This document shows, piece by piece, positions 28,301 through 36,049 of a stretch of DNA of 64,000 bases; positions within the stretch are counted from its first letter, which is position 1, and every line of letters starts with the position of its first letter. A program made the translations under genes and the position numbers. A model generated the notes under the pieces. It was given only the letters and a program-made list of their open reading frames with translations, was not told the origin of the DNA and did not search any database. The DNA is taken from NCBI GenBank assembly GCA_031267715.1, contig JAIRYQ010000002.1, positions 186,001 through 250,000 of the forward strand, written 5' to 3'. This DNA is from Candidatus Endomicrobiellum glyptotermitis. GTDB lineage: Bacteria; Elusimicrobiota; Endomicrobiia; Endomicrobiales; Endomicrobiaceae.

Positions 28301-28645
28301 TAAAATTCCCTTTTTTGCCAATCCTATAACGCAATTCAAGGACGTCTGACCACCAAAACTTGAAATAATTGCAGTAGGCTTTTCAATTTTAATAATTTTT
28401 TCTACCCAAAAAGGAGTGATAGGATACAAATAAACTCTTTTATTTAACCCCTTATTTGTTTGAACAGAAGCAATATTAGGATTAATAATAGTAACTTCCA
28501 GACCCTCTTCTTCCAAAGCTTTTACCGCTTGAGAACCAGAATAATCAAATTCTCCAGCCTGGCCTATAGACAAAGCCCCTGAACCTAAAAGAATCACTTT
28601 CTGTTTTTTTGCATTTTTCGGTAGCAAAAAATCTAAAATCGGCAC
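25334..28645 (-). CDS. carB: Carbamoyl-phosphate synthase large subunit
   Basis: CarB makes carbamoyl phosphate from bicarbonate, two ATP and ammonia tunnelled from CarA, feeding arginine and pyrimidine synthesis. The 1103-residue protein has the two homologous ATP-grasp halves; the second begins near residue 590 with TLGSGSYRIGSSLEFDW. The N-terminal block SGALSIGQAGEFDYSGSQA, ENFDPMGIHTGDS, and a C-terminal MGS-like allosteric domain (STGREKDKVKF onward) are visible. The SGAL...GEFDYSG variant is what I recall from Bacteroidetes-type CarB rather than the usual SGPIVIGQACEFDYSG, so transfer is possible. It is separated from carA by a permease gene. Confidence 0.97.
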   Translation of the reverse strand: MPILDFLLPKNAKKQKVILLGSGALSIGQAGEFDYSGSQAVKALEEEGLEVTIINPNIASVQTNKGLNKRVYLYPITPFWVEKIIKIEKPTAIISSFGGQTSLNCVIGLAKKGILDKYSVKVLGTQVDALEISEDRKLFAEKMKSINAPIAESHAVSTVSEALKTAEKIGYPVITRSAFALGGLGSGLSETATELRKLTQTALMSSPQVLIEKSLHGWKEIEYEVMRDKSGNTITICNMENFDPMGIHTGDSVVVAPCQTINNIENNMLRDTAIKIAQSLDIVGECNVQYALNPKDYSFYVIEINARLSRSSALASKATGYPIAYIAAKIVIGFDLLELKNPVTGTTSAFYEPSLDYVTLKVPRWDLDKFSEVSKNLGTQMKSVGEVMAIGRSFCEVLQKALRMVNENEDGITVNVFKNTSDEILEKELLTPTNLRIFAIYETFKRGKTLDYVYEKTKIDYWFLSHVLYLANVETELLDFFKPKVKKDNITAQEIYNSYKLITKDKLQRLKSKGFSDFQLTKIYLSACLNSKIKLTIKEVRSLSFSIRELRKKLGILPFVKQIDTTSSEYPTKSNYLYLTYNSIHSDLFTKKNEKSIITLGSGSYRIGSSLEFDWCSVMASGYFKNKKNDSVIINCNPETVSTDYNASDRLYFEELSFERVLDIVDIEDPKGVIACMGGQNPNNLIQPLSEAKVNILGHSQKSVDKAEDREKFSAMLDDLGIDQPEWISAVSLSDIEGFIKRVGFPVLIRPSFVLSGTLMNAANDQESLDYYLSLTKDISADSPVVISKFILDAKEIECDGIAKDGEVILSLISEHIENAGVHSGDATMVFPAQKIYVHTVNVIRDIVREITKGLNLNGPFNIQFIAKDNDVKVIECNARASRSFPFISKVSGINLAELACKVMNDEKVKKILIDESEIHHIGVKASMFSFQRLDGADPVVGVEMASTGEVGCLGEKFNHALLLSMESTQVKRPKKGILLSTGREKDKVKFMEVVDNLYKLAVPIYATKGSAKYLKSRGYEVNTVHWNRSPRAVDVISGGKVDFVININKNLSVDELHDNSEIRKMAVKCGCSILTNLEKVIAYLKACDSYEELQDIENCISL

Positions 28646-28690
28646 ATTCTCCTCTTTAATACTTATTTAACTTTAACATTAATTTTTTAT

Positions 28691-30064
28691 TTAAGTTTTT
28701 TTCTCTTTAATGAAAAACTTATAAGTACAATAAAGTAAAATTAACCAAATAGGTCCTACTATGAAGGTTGTACGTGTCTCATTTTTAACAGCAAGCATGA
28801 TCGCTATAAGCATTAAAGCAGCAAGAACTATATAATTTGAATAAGGATAAAACAACATTGGGTACTTTAGTTTTGAAACATCATCCGCACTTTTACCACG
28901 TCTTGAATATATTTGCACCACTATTATAGCGCCCCAGATAAAAAGCCCTAGAAAAGTCGTAATGCTTACTAACATCATAAATACACCTGCCGGTACAACA
29001 GCATTTAACACCACTCCTATTAAGCAAAAAATAAATGAAGCAATGACAGCATTCGATGGTATTTTATTTGAATTAACTTTAGATAAAAATTTCGGCGCCT
29101 GTTTTTGCAAAGATAAATTATATAACATTCTACCGTTACTAAACATTCCGCTGTTGGATGTCGAAAGCGAGGCAGTGATTATTACAAAATTTATTATTGC
29201 TGCAGCTTGCTTTATACCTAATCCAGAAAATGTTAAAACAAATGGGCTTCTTCCAACCCCCCCTCCTTGTGCAATCTCAGGCCATGGATACATGCACATA
29301 ATTATAAAAAGCGTGCCAACATAGAGAGATATTGTTATCAATAAAACTCTATTAATTACAGAAGGAATAGTTTTTTCAGGATTTTTTGTTTCTCCAGCAG
29401 TTACACCTATAAATTCAACACCTATAAAAGCAAACGTCACCATAGTCAAAGCGAGAAAGATTCCCTTAAATCCATTTGCAAAAAAACCATACTTGAACAA
29501 ATTAGATATTCCTGGAGTATGAGTACCACTTCCTAAGCCTAAAAATAAAATTATCGTACCAGTAATTATTACGAGCACAATTGTCATAACCTTAATAATT
29601 GACGACCAAAATGCAATCTCACCAAAACTTTTTACACTTAAAAGGTTAGACGCTGTTACGCTCATCAGCGCAATAAGAGCAGGTATCCATCTAGGAAGTT
29701 CAGGCCACCAAAAATTACAATATATCCCAATTGCTGTAACCTGTACCATGCAACTCACAACCCATAAAAGCCAAAATGTCCAACCTACAATAAATCCCGC
29801 ACATGGACTTATAAACTTATGAGCATAAGCACTAAAAGAACCCGAGGTAGGGTACTCGACCGCAATTTCTCCTAAAGCACGCATGATAAAATAAGTAAAA
29901 CCACCACCTAAAAGATATGATAACAATAACGATGGCCCTGCAGTGGCAATAGCATCACCAGAAGCAAGAAATAAACCAACACCAATAGCTCCACCTATTG
30001 CTATAAGCTGAACATGTCTCTTGCTCAAACTCCTTTGCAAACCCTCTTCATTAGACTGCGCCAT
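28691..30064 (-). CDS. Amino-acid permease (APC superfamily, AAT family)
   Basis: This inner-membrane transporter of 457 residues has about 12 hydrophobic segments. The AAT-family signature is complete: QRSLSKRHVQLIAIGGAIGV at the N-terminus, GLFLASG, GPSLLLSY, the IMRALGEIAVEYPTSGSFS consensus, GFIVGWTFWLLW and the GVTAGETKNPEKTIP loop. The ATG at 30064 follows GGGAG at seven bases; 26 upstream codons are excluded. Substrate specificity cannot be read from the sequence. Family members move His, Pro, Asn, aromatic or basic amino acids by proton symport. Its place between carA and carB hints at glutamine or arginine-related uptake, but this is inference. Confidence 0.9.
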   Translation of the reverse strand: MAQSNEEGLQRSLSKRHVQLIAIGGAIGVGLFLASGDAIATAGPSLLLSYLLGGGFTYFIMRALGEIAVEYPTSGSFSAYAHKFISPCAGFIVGWTFWLLWVVSCMVQVTAIGIYCNFWWPELPRWIPALIALMSVTASNLLSVKSFGEIAFWSSIIKVMTIVLVIITGTIILFLGLGSGTHTPGISNLFKYGFFANGFKGIFLALTMVTFAFIGVEFIGVTAGETKNPEKTIPSVINRVLLITISLYVGTLFIIMCMYPWPEIAQGGGVGRSPFVLTFSGLGIKQAAAIINFVIITASLSTSNSGMFSNGRMLYNLSLQKQAPKFLSKVNSNKIPSNAVIASFIFCLIGVVLNAVVPAGVFMMLVSITTFLGLFIWGAIIVVQIYSRRGKSADDVSKLKYPMLFYPYSNYIVLAALMLIAIMLAVKNETRTTFIVGPIWLILLYCTYKFFIKEKKT

Positions 30065-30182
30065 TTTATTCTCCCAATCCTCTATAGATTTATAATTTAT
30101 ATAATTTATCAAGTAATACTTATCACTTCTTCGCATAATCAAAGTTTAAAAGTAAAAAAACAAAATTAAAAAGATAATCGCG

Positions 30183-31331
30183 TTATAATAAATTAACGAA
30201 CTTATCCATTATCCATGCTGTGTCATTTGGACCACTTGAAGCCTCTGGATGAAATTGTACCGACATAAACGGCTTCGTTTTATGTTTTATTCCTTCTACA
30301 GAATCATCATTTGCATTTTCAAACCACAATTCCCAATCAGGTTGTATGGAGTTTTTTTCAACTGCATATCTGTGATTTTGGCTAGTCATATAAGCTTTTT
30401 TTTCGGGAATCGAAAAAACCGGCTGATTGTGGCTTCTATGCCCGTGATTAAGCCTTTTAGTTTTCGCTCCAGAAGCTAAAGATAACAATTGATGACCTAA
30501 GCATATTCCTAAAATAGGTTTACCTGAGACCAAAACATGCTTTTTTATGCTCTCAACCAAACCACCAGTATTTTCTGGATCTCCTGGGCCGTTACTTATA
30601 ATCCAACCATCGCATTGTATCTCAGAAAAATCACTATCCCAAGGTAAAAGTTCAACCTCACAACCCCTCTCCACAAGCATTCTCATAATATTCAATTTTG
30701 CCCCACAATCTACAATGGCAACTTTCTTTGACCCATTCCCCATAGTCACTTTTCTTGGAGTTGATATAGAAGGCATCAAATTATATTTTGACGGATCAAC
30801 ATATTCACTGTTATTAAAATTCCTTAAAAATTCAAACTTACTTTTATCCTGTGGTTTTGCATCTTCAGATACGATTTTTCCAAAAATACTCCCATTATCT
30901 CTTATTATTTGCACTAAATATCTTGTGTCAATACCTGCAATTCCCGGTACATCTTGATCTCTCATCCAATTTTCTAGAGAAATACCACCATCGTGATGAT
31001 GACAACCATCATAGATATCAGAAACTATAATCCCTTGCGTTTTTATTGATGAGCTCTCATGTCCCTTGGACATAAAAAAATCCTTATTCTTATAAGAAGG
31101 AATGCCGTAGTTGCCAATGAGACAAAAACTAAAAACAAGAATTTGGCCTAAATACGATGGATCCGTCATAGCTTCGCTATATCCTAGCATGCCCGTATTG
31201 AAAACCATCTCACCACTTACGCTTACGTTTGCTCCAATAGAACTTCCTTCAAATTTTATTCCATTCGAAAGTTCAAGGTATGCTTTTTTACATTCTTTAG
31301 CTCTAGTTAAAATTCTTTTTTTTGCACTCAT
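30183..31331 (-). CDS. carA: Carbamoyl-phosphate synthase small subunit (glutaminase)
   Basis: CarA hydrolyses glutamine and channels ammonia to CarB. The 382-residue protein has the N-terminal CarA-specific domain (YLELSNGIKFEGSSIG, GEMVFNTGMLGYSEAMTDPS) and a class I amidotransferase domain. That domain has SNGPGDPEN, the nucleophile in GICLGHQLLSLASG, SQNHRYAV and the catalytic FHPEASSGP. The insert GCHHHDGGISLENW differs from the common ASNWR consensus. A weak GAGA precedes the ATG. It heads the carA-permease-carB-purF-pyrG run. Confidence 0.97.
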   Translation of the reverse strand: MSAKKRILTRAKECKKAYLELSNGIKFEGSSIGANVSVSGEMVFNTGMLGYSEAMTDPSYLGQILVFSFCLIGNYGIPSYKNKDFFMSKGHESSSIKTQGIIVSDIYDGCHHHDGGISLENWMRDQDVPGIAGIDTRYLVQIIRDNGSIFGKIVSEDAKPQDKSKFEFLRNFNNSEYVDPSKYNLMPSISTPRKVTMGNGSKKVAIVDCGAKLNIMRMLVERGCEVELLPWDSDFSEIQCDGWIISNGPGDPENTGGLVESIKKHVLVSGKPILGICLGHQLLSLASGAKTKRLNHGHRSHNQPVFSIPEKKAYMTSQNHRYAVEKNSIQPDWELWFENANDDSVEGIKHKTKPFMSVQFHPEASSGPNDTAWIMDKFVNLL

Positions 31332-31752
31332 TTCGCATCTCTTTTTTATTATTTATCAATTATAAAATCACAAACATACACGCGCTTTTTTTTTAATTTT
31401 TTACCCAAACACATGCACAACCGAAATCCCTGAACTTTTTTCATTCTTGCCTACAAATATACTTTTATCCTAAAAAGCAATAGATCTAATAGGCATTTGC
31501 CGCATATTCTACAAAAAAACTAAGCACTTTACTACGAACATAACAAATTCAAAATTCGCAATCCATACCTAGTAACATAGACACCACTTTTATTTATAAT
31601 CTATTTTTCACTTGCCTATAAAAAGTTCCTAAAAATTTAAAACTAACACAGCCCACACAATTCATTTAAAATTATACCTCGAAAATCTTACAACCCCCTA
31701 ATCATAAATTAAATAAGTTGAAAACCAATTCAAAAATTTAACAACTTCGTTG
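31332..31752. other. Spacer between glutamate synthase cluster and carA
   Basis: This 421-base AT-rich spacer presumably carries the end of the glutamate synthase transcript and the carA promoter. I found no hairpin with a T-run, no convincing -35/-10 pair, no ORF with a ribosome-binding site and no fossil. Confidence 0.5.
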
Positions 31753-32493
31753 CTAATGAATACAGTACATACTTGAATAAGGATTCTTATTAATTGCAAC
31801 ATACTTTGAAAATGATTCTACCTTTAAATTATTTAATCGCTTATTAAAAGATTTTTTATAAAAATCAATATGTTTTCTCAAAAATAAAACATCCTCAGTA
31901 GTGATATTAACACTTTTTGCAGTTTCCCTTCCAAATCTATACTTATCAGGAGTTCCATTTAAATAAATAACACCACCATGCATACCTGTTCCACAAAATC
32001 TCCCAATTATATCTTCATCCTTTGCAAGATTTAAACCAAGTAAAATAACAGCACCGCCTGCCATGTACTCACCCAAAAAATCACCAGCCTTCCCTCCTAT
32101 AACAATAACAGGGTTCATTTCTTTATATTTTTTCATATGAATACCAGCTCTATAACCAACATTTCCTTCAATATAAATTTCACCCCCTCGCATGGCATAG
32201 CCCAAAGTATCTCCACAATTACCATGGATCACTATTTTCCCGCAGTTCATTGTATTTCCAACAGCATCTTGACTATTTCCAAACACTTCAATTTCAGCAC
32301 CGTCCATATACACTGCCATATCATTCCCTGGAGTACCATAAATCTTTAAACTAGCTTCCTTTGGCAAACCCCTACCTATATATCTTTGCCCAAAAACATT
32401 TTTTAAAGTAATATCACCCTCGGTTTTAATCGAATTATCTATTAAACTGTTTAAGTCACGATAATAAACACCTAAAGCATCTATAGTTTTCAT
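31753..32493 (-). CDS. Split glutamate synthase, GXGXG (C-terminal) domain subunit
   Basis: The 246-residue protein corresponds to the GXGXG beta-helix domain that forms the C-terminal part of the large subunit in standard GOGAT. Glycine-rich turns repeat regularly (GTPGNDMAVYMDGA, GNCGDTLGYAMRGGEIYIEG, GNVGYRAGIHMKK, GGKAGDFLGEYMAGG, CGTGMHGGVIYL). In archaea and Thermotoga-type bacteria this domain is a separate gene. It is the last of the five-gene cluster, in the same order as I recall for Thermotoga maritima TM0394-TM0398. No clear ribosome-binding site is seen. Confidence 0.9.
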   Translation of the reverse strand: MKTIDALGVYYRDLNSLIDNSIKTEGDITLKNVFGQRYIGRGLPKEASLKIYGTPGNDMAVYMDGAEIEVFGNSQDAVGNTMNCGKIVIHGNCGDTLGYAMRGGEIYIEGNVGYRAGIHMKKYKEMNPVIVIGGKAGDFLGEYMAGGAVILLGLNLAKDEDIIGRFCGTGMHGGVIYLNGTPDKYRFGRETAKSVNITTEDVLFLRKHIDFYKKSFNKRLNNLKVESFSKYVAINKNPYSSMYCIH

Positions 32494-32657
32494 AATTCAT
32501 AATCTTAACATACATATTATATGCCACAACCAACCAATAAAATATTTGCACTTTTAAAAATTTTTGTAGAATTAAATAAAACAATTCTTCAAAATCATTA
32601 ACATCCATATCTTATTTTATAATGCATAAATACGACAAATATAATAAATGTAGTAGA

Positions 32658-33938
32658 TTAGTAACCTCCTTTATAATCCCATATTTTTTTCGTTCTTTCC
32701 TGTTTAGAATATACGTTAAATCCAATGTCCTTTGAAGTTATATCATACGCAAGAGTTGAAAGTCCTACCTTATCATTTATAAGAGATGTGTATATTCCAG
32801 CCCTTTGATTATCATTAATAAGTACAAATCCTATTAAGTTATCATTTAAAACATTCAATTTACGCAGTTTGTTTTTCGTTGAATCTACAAAAGTATCAAT
32901 CGATCTAGAGTTATTTATAATACCAGCTGAAGTAAGCTGCAGCCCAAAAAACGAAATTGAATTCATTGCAAAAGTCTTAGGAGTTCTTGTTTTTATCCCA
33001 GTCATGTTAAGCCCCGCTATCCCCCCCTGATTTGAAGCATTGGGCCATAAAGCAAAAACTTTACTCTCACCTGTAAGCAAATCTAAAGACTCAACACAAT
33101 CCCCTGCAGCATAAATATCTTTCACTGAAGTTTGCATATATTCGTCAACAAACATGCCTTTTGAAGTTTTTATACCAGCTTCCTTTGCGAGAACCACATT
33201 GGGACGAACCCCAACAGCGACTACTAAAATGTCGCAGTTTAAAGTTTCTCCATTTGAAAGAATAACTCTACTCACATTATTTTCACCTTGAACTTCACAA
33301 ATACTGGTCTGAAGTTTAAAACTAATAAATTTCTGCTCTATATGCGCTTGTATAATATCCGCTTCCGATTTATCTAAAACCGATGCCATGACTCTGTTGT
33401 CTAAATCTACAACTGTTATACTTGCAACTTGTCCAAATAAACCTTCAGCTGCTTTCAGACCTATAAGTCCTGCACCTGCAATAACAACCCTTGAATTTTT
33501 AGTTATTTTCTCCTTAAGTTTTACACTATCTTTATAGGTCAAAAAAGTAAAAACATTTTTTTGCAGATTAAAATCTAAATTTTTAATATACGGTATAAAC
33601 GGGCTGCTACCTGTAGCAATAAGTAGCTTATCGTAGCTAATTCTGCTAATTCTCTCACCTAGACCTACAAGAACTTCTTTCTTTATAGTGTCCACTTTCT
33701 CCGCTTTAGTATTCAAAAGTACTTCCAGGTTCATAGATCTGTAAAAATCTTCATCATGACAATAAATATTCTCAGACTTCACTTTCCCGTTTAAATAATA
33801 AGAAATTAAAGGTCTTCCATAAGAATTAAATTCTTCGCACGAAATTATTTTTACATCACCTGTCTTATCATTCGTTCTTATAGCAACCGCTGCGTTTACT
33901 CCTGCAGCACTATTCCCTATTATTAAGTATTTCTTCAT
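32658..33938 (-). CDS. FAD/NAD(P)H-dependent oxidoreductase of the glutamate synthase cluster
   Basis: The 426-residue flavoprotein belongs to the pyridine nucleotide-disulphide oxidoreductase family (NADH oxidase/rubredoxin reductase type). The N-terminal FAD motif is IIGNSAAGVNAAVAIR, the NAD-binding loop is VVIAGAGLIGLKAAEGL, and the second FAD block ends in IYAAGDCVE. There is no CxxxxC redox pair. The start overlaps the end of the ferredoxin gene as ATGA, so the two are translationally coupled. It probably passes electrons from NAD(P)H through the ferredoxin subunit to the synthase, replacing the beta subunit of ordinary NADPH-GOGAT. That role is inferred from the cluster. Confidence 0.85.
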   Translation of the reverse strand: MKKYLIIGNSAAGVNAAVAIRTNDKTGDVKIISCEEFNSYGRPLISYYLNGKVKSENIYCHDEDFYRSMNLEVLLNTKAEKVDTIKKEVLVGLGERISRISYDKLLIATGSSPFIPYIKNLDFNLQKNVFTFLTYKDSVKLKEKITKNSRVVIAGAGLIGLKAAEGLFGQVASITVVDLDNRVMASVLDKSEADIIQAHIEQKFISFKLQTSICEVQGENNVSRVILSNGETLNCDILVVAVGVRPNVVLAKEAGIKTSKGMFVDEYMQTSVKDIYAAGDCVESLDLLTGESKVFALWPNASNQGGIAGLNMTGIKTRTPKTFAMNSISFFGLQLTSAGIINNSRSIDTFVDSTKNKLRKLNVLNDNLIGFVLINDNQRAGIYTSLINDKVGLSTLAYDITSKDIGFNVYSKQERTKKIWDYKGGY

Positions 33939-34399
33939 ATTAATGCCCTCGCTCCATCTTCATCAAGAAACTTTATAGCTTCATTAGGACAATTTTTAAC
34001 ACAGAAAGGTTCACAGGAACCTACGCACAAATCACATTTTGAGACAGACCTCCCATCATCATTCTTTTTTATAACACCAAAAGGGCAAACCAAAATACAC
34101 GATAAACAACCAACACACTTTTCTTTATTGTTAAGTACTATTCCACTATCATCCTTGTACATTGCTCCTGATATACAAGCTTTTATACACTTAGGATTTT
34201 CGCAATGGCGGCATTGTAATGCAAAATATGAAACAGTATTAGAACTTAAATTTTCTTCAATAACTATTGCAGAAGCTATATTTTCTCGTTTGTGAGTTTT
34301 CACTATATCCTTTGACTTTGAATGAGCTGTTCTGCAGTGAACCTCGCACAATCCGCATCCTAAACACTTACTTTCGAACGCATAAATTTTTTTCATCAT
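33935..34399 (-). CDS. Four-cluster ferredoxin-like 4Fe-4S subunit
   Basis: This 154-residue protein resembles the HycB/DmsB electron-transfer subunits. Four cysteine groups are visible: CLGCGLCEVHC, CRHCENPKCIKAC, CVGCLSCILVCP and CDLCVGSCEPFCVKNCP, enough for up to four 4Fe-4S clusters. The ATG at 34399 is chosen because AAGGA precedes it; 16 upstream codons are excluded. It overlaps the flavoprotein gene by four bases. In the split glutamate synthase cluster it would relay electrons between the flavoprotein and the synthase subunit. Confidence 0.88.
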   Translation of the reverse strand: MMKKIYAFESKCLGCGLCEVHCRTAHSKSKDIVKTHKRENIASAIVIEENLSSNTVSYFALQCRHCENPKCIKACISGAMYKDDSGIVLNNKEKCVGCLSCILVCPFGVIKKNDDGRSVSKCDLCVGSCEPFCVKNCPNEAIKFLDEDGARALI

Positions 34400-34541
34400 A
34401 CTTTCCTTCTTACTCCCATCTTTACAAAGCATAAACACACACCCCATATGTTAATCTAATTTTCCTACTCTTTAACAAAAAAAAACATATTTACAATGAA
34501 TATAAAACAGCTATTTTTCATTTTTTTAAAAAAAAGTAATT

Positions 34542-36047
34542 TCATTCTCCTGCATATTTTATACCTAATATTTCCAATTCCTTTTCATTTAAATCTACAC
34601 CCCTAAGCATAAGTCTATTGCCTCTTAAGCTCTCAATAGCGTTAATTCCCATTCCACCAAGAAGTTCTTGAATTTCATGATTCCATGCAGAAATTAAATT
34701 TACAAGCCTTTTATACATGATATCAGGATTAAGTCTTTTTACAAGCTCAGGGTATTGTGTAGCAATTCCCCAATTACACTTGCCAGTAGAACATGAATGG
34801 CACATATGGCAACCCAAAGCTATAACAGCAGCTGAGCCTATATAAACAGCATCTGCTCCTAAAGCAACAGCCTTTACTATATCAGAACTATTTCTTATAC
34901 TTCCTGCAACAATAAGAGAACAATAATTTCTTATTTTCTCTTCTCGTAATCTTTGATCTATTGCAGCCAAAGCCAACTCAATCGGAATTCCGACACTATT
35001 TCTTACTCTAGTAGGAGCTGCCCCTGTTCCACCACGAAAACCATCAACAACAACAGCATCGGCACCAGCTCTTACTACACCAGAAGCTATAGCGGCCGAA
35101 TTATGAACCGCGGCAATCTTTACAAAAACAGGCTTTTTATAATCTGTTGTTTCTTTCAACGAAAAAATAAGTTGTCTCAAATCTTCTATAGAGTAAATGT
35201 CGTGGTGTGGAGCAGGAGAAATGGCATCAGAACCAACAGGTATCATTCTCGTTGCGGAAATATCCTCCCCTACTTTTTTACCAGGCAAATGCCCGCCAAT
35301 ACCCGGTTTTGCACCTTGGCCTATTTTAATCTCAATAGCAGCCCCAGCATTTAAATACTTCTTATGCACACCAAACCTTCCTGACGCCACTTGAACAATA
35401 GTATTTTCGCCATACCTATAAAAATCCTTACTTAAGCCGCCTTCACCAGTATTATAAAATATACCAAGTTCTTCTGCGGCTCTAGCAAGAGACTCATGGG
35501 CATTTCTTGAAATCGCCCCATAACTCATTGCGGCAAACATAACAGGAATTTTTAATTCAATATTCGGAGGCATTTTTGTTAAAAGTTTGCCATTAGAATC
35601 AAATTCAAGTTTTTCAGGTTTTCTGCCTATCATAACTTTCGTTTCCATAGGCTCACGCAATGGATCGATAGAAGGATTCGTAACTTGACTTGCATTTAGC
35701 AACATTTTATCCCAATAAACAGTAAAAGGTTCGGGGTTGCCCATACTTGAAAGCAAAACACCTCCCGTTTGCGATTGCTTATAAATTTCCTTTATCACCT
35801 TACCAGACCAGTTGGAATTTTCTCTAAATTCAAGAGGGTATTTTCTTATAACTAAAGCTTTCGTAGGACAAAGAGTAACACATCTATGACAGTTGACGCA
35901 CTTTGTATCATCAGCACAAATCACGTTGTCTTCCTCATCATAGAAATGTACTGTATTAGCACACTGACGCACACATACTTTACACTGAATACATCTATTC
36001 TCGTTTCTTATTACTTCAAAATCAGGAGTATTGAAATTTAAACTCAT
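34542..36047 (-). CDS. Split glutamate synthase, FMN-binding synthase subunit with ferredoxin domain
   Basis: This 501-residue subunit makes glutamate from 2-oxoglutarate and glutamine-derived ammonia. An N-terminal two-cluster ferredoxin domain (CIQCKVCVRQC, CVNCHRCVTLCP, residues about 18-60) is fused to the FMN TIM-barrel synthase domain. The barrel shows MSYGAISRNAHESLA, NTGEGG, KIGQGAKPGIGGHLPG, DAVVVDGFRGGTGAAP and the 3Fe-4S region CHMCHSCSTGKCNWG. This fusion is typical of archaeal-type GltB. The ATG follows AAGGAGAATAAG. It starts two bases after the amidotransferase subunit stops. Confidence 0.95.
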   Translation of the reverse strand: MSLNFNTPDFEVIRNENRCIQCKVCVRQCANTVHFYDEEDNVICADDTKCVNCHRCVTLCPTKALVIRKYPLEFRENSNWSGKVIKEIYKQSQTGGVLLSSMGNPEPFTVYWDKMLLNASQVTNPSIDPLREPMETKVMIGRKPEKLEFDSNGKLLTKMPPNIELKIPVMFAAMSYGAISRNAHESLARAAEELGIFYNTGEGGLSKDFYRYGENTIVQVASGRFGVHKKYLNAGAAIEIKIGQGAKPGIGGHLPGKKVGEDISATRMIPVGSDAISPAPHHDIYSIEDLRQLIFSLKETTDYKKPVFVKIAAVHNSAAIASGVVRAGADAVVVDGFRGGTGAAPTRVRNSVGIPIELALAAIDQRLREEKIRNYCSLIVAGSIRNSSDIVKAVALGADAVYIGSAAVIALGCHMCHSCSTGKCNWGIATQYPELVKRLNPDIMYKRLVNLISAWNHEIQELLGGMGINAIESLRGNRLMLRGVDLNEKELEILGIKYAGE

Positions 36048-36049
36048 TC

